In this document: piece after piece, positions 49,901 through 58,600 of the stretch | Numbering within the stretch: position 1 is the first letter of the stretch | Layout of the letters: each line of letters begins with the position of its first letter | Assembly (NCBI GenBank): GCA_000310025.1 | Contig: FN647790.1 | Coordinates: 341,515 to 405,514, forward strand | DNA: 64,000 bases | Source: Ectocarpus siliculosus | Lineage: Eukaryota; Sar; Phaeophyceae; Ectocarpales; Ectocarpaceae | Direction: 5' to 3' | Position numbers and translations under genes: made by a program | Notes under the pieces: model-generated | Told to the model about the DNA's origin: nothing | Seen by the model: the letters and a program-made list of their open reading frames with translations, nothing else | Database searches by the model: none

Positions 49901-52900
49901 AGCTGCCAAGCGTGTGTCCCTGGCTCAGGTTCAATCCGAACAAAGAATCAAAACGACAGCCGTTAACAGCTAGGACAAACCGGTCCAATCCGAACAAACA
50001 ACCAAAACAACTGCCGCTTACGGCTTAGACAGTGCTTTCATCGGACTTGCAACACGTCCAGTGACGGCGGGCGACAAATTAACAGGCGGACGCACCCGTC
50101 CTCTCCGAACGCCTTCGACAAGAGATGCAACTCCAGCGACACGTACGACAGAGCACATGATGATGATGATGATGATGATGACGGTGACGTCGATGGCATT
50201 CGCGCGGGTGATGTTGCGGGAGGTGGCGGTGGGACCGAGCACGACGGGGCAACCGTTAACGGTGCCGAACCCGTAAGTGAAGAGGGCGAAGAGGCACCTG
50301 GCGGAGGCGTGTTGTCTGCGACGGGCCTCGCGGCCGTGATGGCAACATACCCGTCGCGGTCAAGATCCTGGCGCAACAGCACAAAAACAAAAGCAAGGGG
50401 GGGGGGCGTACTCATGTTTTGCATGCCTTCGCGGTTAGACCATTGCCCACGCGTCCTCGAGAGGACGGGGCAGGGGAGGGGTCGAGAAAACGGGGCGTAA
50501 AGCGGAGTGGGGGGGGCGCAGACAAGAGTGTTGCATGTCGCGTGGGACCCCTTAAAGAAGAACTCCAGAGGGTTGGTGATAGCCTTCCTTTGCCCTCCGA
50601 GAAGGAAAGCCTCGGGACTGAGAGTTAACGTGCGAGCCGTACACAGCCTGCACCTAATCAATCGACTACCTCGTTGGGGAAGACAAATGATGCCAATGCT
50701 GTTGTAGTCGGTGGTCGGACATGGGTATGTTCCGAGTCCGGAGAGTTACTATTTCGAAGTTTGCTTTATTGACTTTGCGATTCCGGCGCCGACAAAAGTA
50801 AAATCGGCAGCTCGTTGTGGAGGGAGAGCGGCCACATCGCATCACCCTGTAATTGGGGGTGATATTTGGTGTCATGTAAACTATCAGGCTGGTGTCATTC
50901 AGCGTTGCCGCAAACACGCGTTGTTCATGCTACGGCGGTATCGATCGCAGTCGTGTTGAACCCTTTCACCTCGAAGGCGCCGAAAATCTCCGGCGTTACG
51001 CGCAGCATCATCCCCGATCGCACCGCTCGCCCCCCAGGATCTGCGAGAGGATGTTTGGTGGGACACACATCACGGCATTGGTACCAAGTGTCATCATAAG
51101 CAACAAAAATGTATAAGTAGCGCTGATGTCTATATGATGCCTTCGTGCAAAAAAAAACGTTCGTGAGTGAAGATCTAGCCTCGCCCCTCGCGAAAAGAAG
51201 TCTTCCGCGTGGAGCAGCACGCGACGAGAATTTGCTTGTCGCATATTTGGGCGAAGGGGAGACAAAGCGCGGGTAAAACGGGGGTTCAGCACACCGGATA
51301 TCCCTTCAGCCGTGCATACCTCCGACGACCCCCCAGTCCTCACAGAACTCGACGATGACCCCCGTGGAGACTCTTTCTGCACGGCGAAGTGTACGGCAAA
51401 GGGTGCGGGGTGACATTCAGCGGGTCACGGATGTACGTCCCGCGGGGGCTTTTCACGAACGGAATCACGAGGCTATTTCAGGCGTGCTCTCTGGGAAATC
51501 AGTACCTCGGGGGGCACCGCGACATGCATACATGTACCATGGCATGCACTATCGAGCAGACTCCATGTTTTTTCTGTCGAGCAAGGAAGCATCGAAGGAA
51601 TCCACCGGGCATTTCATTCCTCACATGCCATTTCTAGACGCTCGCATGCCCCCACCCACACCCCGCGGATATATCTGCTGGCCTCCATGGTCATCGCTAA
51701 ACAGAGTCGCAGTCTACACCAAACGCAACGCACCAGGCGCGAGCCGTGCACTTCAGGATGACAATATCTTGTCCCAAAGGACAAGCGAAACGTGTGCCAA
51801 CGTTCGATTCCACGAACATCCTTTTTTCCCACGACCCACGATGAAAAACGAACAACTCGAACAAAAACCTGGCGCGTTTTCGTTCGCAATAGTCTCGTCA
51901 CTTATCCCCACCGCTCGCATCATCTACTTGCAAAGCGTTCTTGCCATCCGAGGGGCCGCTACCAAACAAGGGCCACTACACACAAGATCTTCCGTGTGAG
52001 GTGCATGCGGAGAGACCGAACAAGGCCACAGATGCGGGCGAATCAAACGAAACCGTCCGAAGACTCAAAGGAGATCGCCCACCGGCACGGAACACCTAAG
52101 TTTTGCTTTTCCCATCATATCGTCCCTGGATATCGCGGCACGAGGTGTAAATTCGTCGCCACGTTAAGCCCTGAAAACATTGCCGTGTTCGTCAGTCGTG
52201 AGTTCGGCGGCTCGCGGACGTACAATCTGTCATATTGTACATCACACAAAAAATACAGGTTGGGCGCGTTGTGTGTCGTATTTGAATGAATATTTTTTAC
52301 TAATGGGTCCGCAATGATGTAGTGGACTACGATACTGACGCAACGCCTCTTTTTCCTTTTCCGGAAAAACTCACGAGATGACCCCCTCTCCTCGGTGGCG
52401 AAGTCCTCGTCTTCGTCGCCGACGGCGAAACGGCCGACGCAAGCGTTTCTTACGAGACTCGCTCTGCCCGGGGGCGGCGGAACCACAATGCGGAGACCTG
52501 TGCAGGTGTGTTTCAGAGATATATGTGGTGGGGCAAAAAAAAGGAGGCGCGGGGGAGTTTATGGGATAACCCTCTTCGATTCTGGGTTTATTTTGTGTGT
52601 GGTTAGGTTATATCAGCGAAAAATTGACACGTCAGAATTTCAAGTTGAAAGCGGGGCTTAGCGCGGTGGGGGCGGGTGAGATCAAACCTAGACCAGGTCG
52701 CCGGAAACCATGCCCTCCACTATAAATACTATCCTGTTGTAGTGAGAGAAAACAATGTATTATTAACCTTGATTGGCACATGTGGGGTCAACAGCGAGAC
52801 GAAAGAGCACCTGGAGGGTGCCTCCGCAACGACATCAAGCTTCGTGCCCCTGTCCCGCCTTGGTAATTACGGGGTTACGTACCCCCAGACATAAAAAAAG

Positions 52901-53425
52901 CACAACTGCTGTGCGTACAACGATAAGCAAGCGTTCTTCGACACGAGTTACTACGTGCCTCGGCTCGGCTTGTCCGTATGCAAGACTGTTCTTTCTCAGC
53001 GTACCTCGAAGTGCTCGGAGAGACCCCGGCGGGTAGAGAGCTAGGTGCCGCGAACCAATGACGTCGCCAACCACGAGGGCAGATCCTTCTCGGTGCTCTC
53101 TGCGTTGACAAAAATAGAGTTAGACAAAAGCAGGGCGTGATGCATAGGTTCTTCCAACCGGGAATGCCGTTGATACCCAGGTGGTCATCACGCTAACAAG
53201 CGCCACCAAACAAGAATAAAAGTATCACGGGGACGCGACGACTAAATACCGCCTTGAGATAGGAGAACTGCGCTGGTGTCCACAGGACACGCACAAACGA
53301 AAGTCTGTGTGGCGAGAAATCCACAAACACACGAAACACAGCAGTCCTTACATTTTCTGCCGTTTCCTGCCTGAAGAGCTGGGGTTGACCCGGTCCTCCT
53401 CCTCCTCGTCGTCCTCGTCTTCCAT
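21697..53425 (-). CDS. SHPRH: SHPRH: SNF2-type helicase / PHD / RING E3 ubiquitin ligase, about 41 exons
   Basis: Known SHPRH and yeast Rad5 attach ubiquitin chains to PCNA and remodel DNA at stalled forks in the nucleus. The order of parts matches the family: acidic N-terminus, split SNF2 ATPase with PHD finger inside lobe 1, long linker, RING, helicase C lobe and acidic tail. Exons after 48073-47979: 47469-46708, 46106-45932, 45749-45523, 45065-44973, 44624-43957, 43616-43488, 39849-39777, 39255-39150, 38101-38046, 37675-37587, 37138-36956, 36713-36603, 35990-35862, 35607-35017, 33802-33325, 32533-32213, 31730-31611, 31273-31122, 30389-30320, 29805-29689, 29531-29395, 28709-28584, 28350-28281, 27833-27647, 27382-27214, 26032-25904, 25675-25574, 25024-24890, 24279-24214, 23877-23794, 23521-23404, 22721-22570, 22249-21697. 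Every phase matches. The protein, about 2,540 residues, is far longer than human SHPRH because of low-complexity insertions. The N-terminal exons are described separately. Confidence 0.88.
23333..23393. repeat. AAC/GAC microsatellite behind an SHPRH 5' splice site
   Basis: The exon ending at 23404 is followed on the minus strand by GTGCGTTC and then the array, read as GTTGTC units in the transcript. Confidence 0.85.
24079..24205. repeat. CAA/CAG-rich microsatellite behind an SHPRH 5' splice site
   Basis: A mixed array of CAA, CAG and AAC units begins within about 10 bases of the donor of the exon ending at 24214. Sense direction reads CTG/TTG/GTT. Confidence 0.8.
24890..25675 (-). CDS. SHPRH: SHPRH exons: RING-H2 finger
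   Basis: Two exons (25675-25574 and 25024-24890) join in phase. They give CTVC, then CGHTFHPEC, then CPTC, that is Cys-x2-Cys ... Cys-x-His-x2-His-x2-Cys ... Cys-x2-Cys, a complete RING-H2 set. This is the E2-binding module of the ubiquitin ligase. Human SHPRH has a Cys where this protein has the second His. The intron splits the finger at the second zinc-site ligands. Confidence 0.9.
27089..27180. repeat. AAC/ACC microsatellite behind an SHPRH 5' splice site
   Basis: The array begins about 30 bases past the donor of the exon ending at 27214; sense direction reads GTT and GGT units. Confidence 0.85.
31021..31101. repeat. AAC microsatellite behind an SHPRH 5' splice site
   Basis: About 26 AAC/GAC units start about 20 bases past the donor of the exon ending at 31122. 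The long Thr, Val and Cys runs in open frames here are artefacts. Confidence 0.9.
32213..35607 (-). CDS. SHPRH: SHPRH exons: lineage-specific insertion in the linker
   Basis: Three large exons (35607-35017, 33802-33325, 32533-32213) lie between the conserved helical segments [18 protein letters not shown] and [20 protein letters not shown]. In human SHPRH these segments are nearly adjacent. The insert adds about 460 residues rich in Ala, Gly, Glu, Pro and Ser, with [14 protein letters not shown] and [12 protein letters not shown] as the least degenerate parts. Phase continuity and good donors (GTGAGA, GTAAGC, GTGAGA) support the exons. The function is unknown. Confidence 0.7.
36481..36568. 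repeat. AAC/GAC microsatellite near an SHPRH 5' splice site
   Basis: The array lies about 35 bases past the donor of the exon ending at 36603, with the same orientation as the other arrays in this gene. Confidence 0.85.
37316..37520. repeat. GACA-rich microsatellite in an SHPRH intron
   Basis: Imperfect GACA/GAGA units fill much of the intron between the exons ending at 37587 and starting at 37138. Open frames rich in Cys, Leu and Ser across it are artefacts. Confidence 0.85.
38909..39125. repeat. 217-bp inverted-repeat element, copy 2
   Basis: The left arm (GGTTGCACAAGACACCGCAC...CGATTA) and right arm (...GGGGTGTGTGGTGCCTTGTG then CAACC) are imperfect reverse complements of about 50 bp. 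The internal organisation matches the element at 54299. It sits in an SHPRH intron, 24 bases from the exon ending at 39150. Confidence 0.65.
42092..42163 (-). repeat. degenerate tRNA-like sequence (possible SINE head)
   Basis: On the minus strand it has a good internal A box (TGGTCTAGTTGG) and B box (GGTTCGAATCC) at tRNA-like spacing. The acceptor ends do not pair, the T stem keeps only three pairs and the anticodon stem about three. It is therefore not a working tRNA gene but a pseudogene or tRNA-derived retroposon. It lies in the largest SHPRH intron (43487-39850). Confidence 0.4.
43488..45065 (-). CDS. SHPRH: SHPRH exons: rest of ATPase lobe 1 with DEAH box
   Basis: Three exons give [18 protein letters not shown] (motif Ia), [14 protein letters not shown] and [18 protein letters not shown] (motif II). 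Vertebrate SHPRH has DEAQ at this site; DEAH is seen here. Motif III follows in the next exon (39849-39777) as [20 protein letters not shown]. The exon 44624-43957 carries about 150 extra Ser/Thr/Asp-rich residues with a basic [10 protein letters not shown] patch between VAVYNGV and the conserved part. Confidence 0.88.
43895..43951. repeat. AAC/GAC microsatellite behind an SHPRH 5' splice site
   Basis: The donor of the exon ending at 43957 (GTGCCG) runs straight into TTGTTGTTG in the sense direction. Confidence 0.88.
45523..45749 (-). CDS. SHPRH: SHPRH exon: PHD finger
   Basis: One exon encodes CVCG, then [15 protein letters not shown], then FTCVVC: a Cys4-His-Cys3 PHD finger of the type that reads histone tails. 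Its place between motif I and motif Ia of the ATPase is diagnostic of SHPRH. The acceptor TTTGGCAG and phase match the preceding exon. Confidence 0.9.
45932..48567 (-). CDS. SHPRH: SHPRH exons: start of the SNF2 ATPase (Q region and Walker A)
   Basis: Exons 48567-48481, 48073-47979, 47469-46708 and 46106-45932. They encode [37 protein letters not shown] (start of the ATPase fold), a 250-residue Gly/Glu/Lys-rich insertion with [19 protein letters not shown], and ISGGVLAD joined to [15 protein letters not shown] (Walker A). The split of GGVLAD/EMGLGKT by an intron is in phase. Confidence 0.88.
47743..47767. repeat. short telomere-like CCCTAAA tandem
   Basis: Two spaced units, ACCCTAAACT and ACCCTAAACT, with a third decayed one, inside an SHPRH intron. 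Far too short to be a telomere. Confidence 0.35.
50047..53425 (-). CDS. SHPRH: SHPRH N-terminal exons (tentative)
   Basis: Exons 53425-53352, 53099-53005, 52497-52375, 51376-51320, 51040-50970 and 50367 to about 50047, with a possible 31-nt exon at 49256-49226 before 48567. Phases match at each junction up to the last one. The start [15 protein letters not shown] follows in-frame stops and is followed by GRKRQK, a nuclear-signal-like patch. Later segments are [69 protein letters not shown] and [17 protein letters not shown]. The exon at 50367 is open in several frames around a TCA repeat and its donor is weak (GTCCGA or GTGTTG). A separate small gene ending at the TGA at 50040-50038 is the alternative. 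N-termini of SHPRH proteins are poorly conserved, so similarity cannot decide. Confidence 0.55.
50397..50456. repeat. interspersed repeat, copy 2 (first copy at 13446)
   Basis: GGGGGGCGTACTCAT followed at matching spacing by GACCATTG and CCCACGCG. It sits just upstream (on the minus strand) of the SHPRH exon starting at 50367. Confidence 0.5.
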
Positions 53426-55612
53426 GACCGTTCCCTCCCCCACCCCTCCTAGCTCCCCCGCCCCCACCCCTTCTAACCCCCCGGCCACCACCGTGGCTGA
53501 AGAATTCGGCAGCACCGCGCCGCCGCCATCACCAACACCGCTACTGGGCGAGAGACCGCCGTCGGCGGGAGGGCCAGGGGCGGGGGCAGGAGGTCTGCCT
53601 CCGATGCCGTCCCCGGTCACATTCCGCCTGCAGTTGTTGTTTTCGCAAGAGCAGACCGTTCATAGCAGGACAACGTTGACGGCAGCAGGCATCGACGCAG
53701 AAAAGAGTGATCTGGTTGAGAAAAAAAAAATCAGCGTTACCACACATTTTCAGGGCTGCAACTTGGACTGTACATGCGCCCCCCTGCCAACTAGCACCAG
53801 TACATATGAACGAGCTCGATCATATCTGCGAAGAGTTCCAGCTGTAGTTGCGATCCACTCTTTTACCAAGGGGTGAATACACAATCTCTGGTGTTCTTCA
53901 ATTCTTCAACTGCAGAGTACCAAAAACGTGATGTTCGTTGCCGGAGTAAACCTTCGAGCCATAGCCGAGGCGCTCAAAGTTTCGAGATATTCAGCTTGCT
54001 TTCGACGCAATTGGAGGTATTGGCATGCCGCGTTGTGCTGGCCCGCTCCCTCGCTGCGTTGCTGCCGTGTTTAGTATTCTTGTCGCTTGTGGCCCTGGGT
54101 CCTGGCGATGGTGATCCTCATTCTAAAATGCAGACATTCTGTAGACTATACCGCCGGCTGTCGCCAAGAGTATTCTCCCTCGGACAACGCCAAAGGCGTC
54201 AAACGCGTCTCACGGCTGCGTTGGGGATCTCTCTTTCTCGCGACAATTTGCCCCGTTGCTTTGAAGTTGTCGTCTTCAATGTACAGTACTGCTGTATACC
54301 GTATATGACACAAGATAACACACCCCCTGGACCGATTTTCAAAGCTCGATTACTCCACGACGAAGAGGATGCATAAACGAAACAATACATGTTCGAAAAC
54401 CTCTCGACGAGACGGTTCCAACGCCGCCGTTTTCGGCGCTGTGACTCTTCCTGCTGTTGAGAAATCGAGCTTTGAAAATCGGCCCAGGGGGTGTGTTATC
54501 TTGTGTCATATACGGTAATAGACGCGACGTCCTGCAGTATTAAAGTGGCAGTGACAGGGATGCATGCGTACCATGCAAACAAATACTATTTGGCACCTTC
54601 GGGAACGAAACATAAAAACCTTGGTTGATTCAGCCCGAGCTTTCCATGAGGGGAGACGTTTTCGCGATATGACAACCTCCCCGAGAGAAAACCCATGGCG
54701 TGTGAGGTACTGCTGCAAGTGCACGTTGTCTCGCCGTTAGGTCTACTACTGTAACGAGCCGTCCGTACTCTTCAAATATAACATTTCCAGAGGGTGCTAC
54801 TGACAGAGCCCAACTCTGTGGCTCACCTTGAGGTTCTTGAACAACAGTCGAGTTATGGTTGAGAGCAACGCAGAGGAAGCTAGAACTTGTGTTGGAACAT
54901 GATGTGAGTGTTCCTGTTGGTTGTACAAGAGTACTACATACTGCTGTAGGGGTCAACTGCGATACATGTAGTGTACATGCGGTGCGTTAGCCGTTGTCCT
55001 GTGAAGTCTACATCGAGCAGATCTGAACGGGCCTTTTATCGTCAGCACTCACCTAATGGGATTGGCAGCTTTACGCCGGGGCATTACGACAGTCCGAATC
55101 ACCAAGCCCGGCAGGTTCACCAAGTGCAGCAAGCACAGCGAATGAGAAGGACACAGGACAGCGGCTACCAGCAGCAGCAGGCGCTGCGGGGAGTTGTGGG
55201 GAGCGTTGAGGGGGCCTCCAGAGTATATCCCCCCCCCCCCCCCGAAATGTATGCAACGTGTTGGGTGGATCCACGACGATCTCTGATCTGCTCTGTGCTG
55301 CGTAGGTCATCAAAGTGCACGAAAATAAGAAATGTCGACTGGATGTATGCCTCATGAGCTTGGCCTCTCCCTTTTTGGTCAGCAGGAAGCGGACTACAGG
55401 ACACAGTAGGAAAGGTTTATTTTGCACCTGCTGGTGGTTGGTTCTCTCCTTGGGGCCCATTGGATCGATGAAGAACGTTCTGCAGAACGGTGCTTGTGCC
55501 GTGCGGCAACTTCACGACCCCCTCCGATGCAAGTCCCACACTTCACTGTCTCCTGCTGCTCACCCTCTACTCTGCCACCAGTACAGTCGTGATATAGTCG
55601 CTCGACATAAAC
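53426..55612. other. intergenic region between divergent SHPRH and TerD genes
   Basis: It should hold both promoters. No exon is supported except a GC-rich stretch at 53426-53640 that is open on both strands and may be SHPRH leader. One intact inverted-repeat element (54299-54515) lies in the middle. No TATA-like or other shared motif is obvious. Confidence 0.5.
54299..54515. repeat. 217-bp MITE with 53-bp terminal inverted repeats and TA flanks, copy 3
   Basis: The ends CCGTATATGACACAAGATAA and TTATCTTGTGTCATATACGG are perfect reverse complements. The arms run about 53 bases with one mismatch. TA lies on both sides (54297-54298 and 54516-54517). It has no coding capacity. TA duplication and size fit a non-autonomous Tc1/mariner-type element; the youngest-looking of the three copies. 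Confidence 0.8.
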
Positions 55613-58600
55613 ATGTTTGCTCGCGGCGCAGGGAATCTCGAAGAGATCCCTCATGAGTTAGTGCGGCGGTGTACACTCCGATCGCCTGATGACGGTGATG
55701 CGCCTCCGCTCGCTGCTCAACCGGCTGGTCTATCCACTCTTTTCGACACGATGGCTGAAGTGGACATCGGGTAAGAGCCCAATGAGGGCGTGAGAGCTAG
55801 CGAGGGGGAGATAGGCAAATAACTCGCCCGTGTCCTGTAGTAATACGATGGCTTTTAGAGACTTCGGTGAGGTTTCCCACCTCGCGCTTTGGCTGGGTCA
55901 GCGAGGAAAGCTGGCCCTGTTTGGATCCACGACATGATCTATCTTTTTTTGCTACCGGATAAAGGATACACCACGCTGTAGTAGCCCACGAGCCGACGGT
56001 AAACCAACAAATCATCGCCTACAACTCTGGCATACACCTTGTGTTATTGGGATATTGGCTTGTCAGACAAACTGATACTGCAAACGTGACCTATTTTTTG
56101 TGGCACGTCAACGAAAGCGCCCCTTACTGTTTTTTTCTCTCGTCTTCAGATTCCAGTACGTGCAGCAGTGAACAAACAAACGGGCTTTATGGCACGTCAA
56201 CGAAAGCGCCCCTCACTGTATTATTTCTCTCGTTTTGAGACTATCCTAAGACTACAGCTGTCGTGGTCCCGGTTTAGCGTTCCAGAGTGTCACGAAGTTT
56301 GATAACCGCTATTATTATTCAGGGCATCACCGCTACATGCACACCTCTGTTTGCATATACTCCAACCGATGGTGAAACAGCGAATTACAGCAGTATCAGA
56401 GGGCGGAGAGATTCGCATGAGTCCATATGTTGCAGACCGCATGGTCATAATCGCCGCTAGGCTAATATTGTAGAGTTGGTTCACGGGGGACGGCAATCTC
56501 ATCCCCATGAATTAGAAAAAATAGGTTGCTAAACAGCGGTATTGTAAACGACAGAGAGCTTGGGCTCTGGGTGGACTCTCTGAAAATTCGATGTCGGAGG
56601 AGCATGACAGCCAAGAGGCAAGGGAAGGCCCGGATTTGTCAGAAGTCGCCGGCTGTATCGCTCATGAAAAACAACACCCACCTGACGCTCTCTAAACAAT
56701 TTCGCAGTCAACCAAATCGTATCGACCCCGTAACTCACACGCACGCGGCCGCGTGCGGTACTCGTCCTTTTCTCATCCTTTGGCTCGTTGCAGGTGGGGT
56801 TTCCTCAGCCCCAAAGAGTGGTGCAGGACCATGCTGACGTGTAAGCTGGCGAAGCAGTCTCTCCACTTCAAGCACGAGTGGCTGGCGGGACTGGGGTACA
56901 AGCTGATCAAGCAACCCGAGGGGTTCTCCCCCTCCGCCCTGCTGAGCGTTCTTCTTCAGGATCCGGCGTTCAGGTTCGTTCTCGCCTTCCGTCGTTTTGG
57001 TATAGCCCATCGTGCCGCGCGGGAGGGGAAGCAGTTTGTTCGAGGCATGCTTGGGGGTTACATACTAGAGGCAGACACGCCGACGCGGGTTTTCGTTTCA
57101 TCACCATACTTGGGTTAGGCTGAACTCAATATTTCCCGGTAGTTTCGTACCGCACCTTCGGCGCGCTGAAGATAACAACCTCGTAGCATTTCACCCGTCC
57201 AACACCCCCACCAACCGTCCGCTCTTCGTTGTGCGACAACAAAGCGGAGAAACCTGGCGCACGGCACTTCTAACTGGCAAGGTCCACGAGCAAGCGAAAG
57301 CGGGTGCCGCGGCCGTCCACCTTGTCGCCTCTGATACCCCCGCGGATTCGAGAGCATTCTGGACGGCCCGTCTCAAGGCGTTGCTGGAACTCCCCAACTT
57401 CCCGACCGGCGCACAGGTGTGTACGTGTGTAACCTGTATGCGTTTATAGTTGGTTGTGGTACAGTGTGACATCCGTAAAGAGCTTTCCGAGTGCCCCGTG
57501 TGCAGGAGGTTTGACGTGAACTCGTACTCTGTTCAAGAGATAACCAGCACGTTGACAGGGTCCTGAAAACTTCCTTTGAAACGAAGAAGGAGAGTAGGTG
57601 GTTGTGGTGCGATGCTTGGCAAAATTGTTATTGGGTCTGAAGCGTTTTGTGAGGAGCACTGCACAAGACAAATCGCTGATCCGATGTGTAGGCTTGTTCA
57701 CAAACATCGCTTGATGTGCTAAAAATCCATCCCGATGCGCACAAAGAGGGGTACCCAGTCCCATATTTGTCTAGAAACCGGGGCTATGTTGTTGTTTGTT
57801 GCGATGGCGGAAGCGAGGGCCCGGGGTGAATTGTGGGTTTGGTTTGTTTAGTCTATGCAAACGTCGGAGATGTTTCGATCGGATCATTGGACCTGCTTCT
57901 CAACAATAGCATTAGGCTGCGACGCGGTGACGGCAGATGTACAGACCTTTTTTTCCTGCACCCTCTTTGACAGCAACGCCAAAGCAATGCACACTGTACA
58001 CCCTGTGTCCGGTTTTTGAATGAAGATGACGATATATTTTTCTTTTATGTATCCCCTGCTCTTCCACCCTTCTCCGTTCGAACGATTCCATCAACACGCA
58101 GGCGGAAGAGACCAAAACGACGGTTCGCCTTCTTGTGGACCGAGAGACGGGCGCGGGCCTGTCCGCCTTGATGAAGGCGTGCCTGTCGGTGGAAAAGCCC
58201 AACGGAACAACTACGCCGATTGTTCTAGCCACGGTCATCGGCGTGGCGCCTCGCAAACTGGCGGCCCCAGCGCTCCCCGCAGCCAAATCTCCTCCTGCTG
58301 TTCCACCGGCTGCCCCTCCCGCCAAATCGTGGGCTTCCGTCGCGGCTGCTGGCATGCCACCCGCCGCTGCCAAGCAGTCGGAGGCGGCACAAAAATGGCG
58401 GAAAACGGAGAGGAAAGCAGGATCCAAGAAGGTGGGACTGTGGAGAATGGTGACGGAAGAAGAAGTGGAGAAATCCAAGAATATGGAGTTCCTAGACCAC
58501 GAAGGTGAGAAAAAGGCTGGGGAAAGAACTCCTTCCGAAGAGTCGAGCTGTCGTCGTGAGTTCCATTCCTTGGGAGCTTTCAGAACTTTTTTCCTCTTTC

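Noticed and set aside
53307-53876. 189-codon plus-strand open frame with a Ser run
   Set aside because: The minus strand here has the better case: an acidic start exon with a consensus GTAAGG donor that joins in phase to the next exon.
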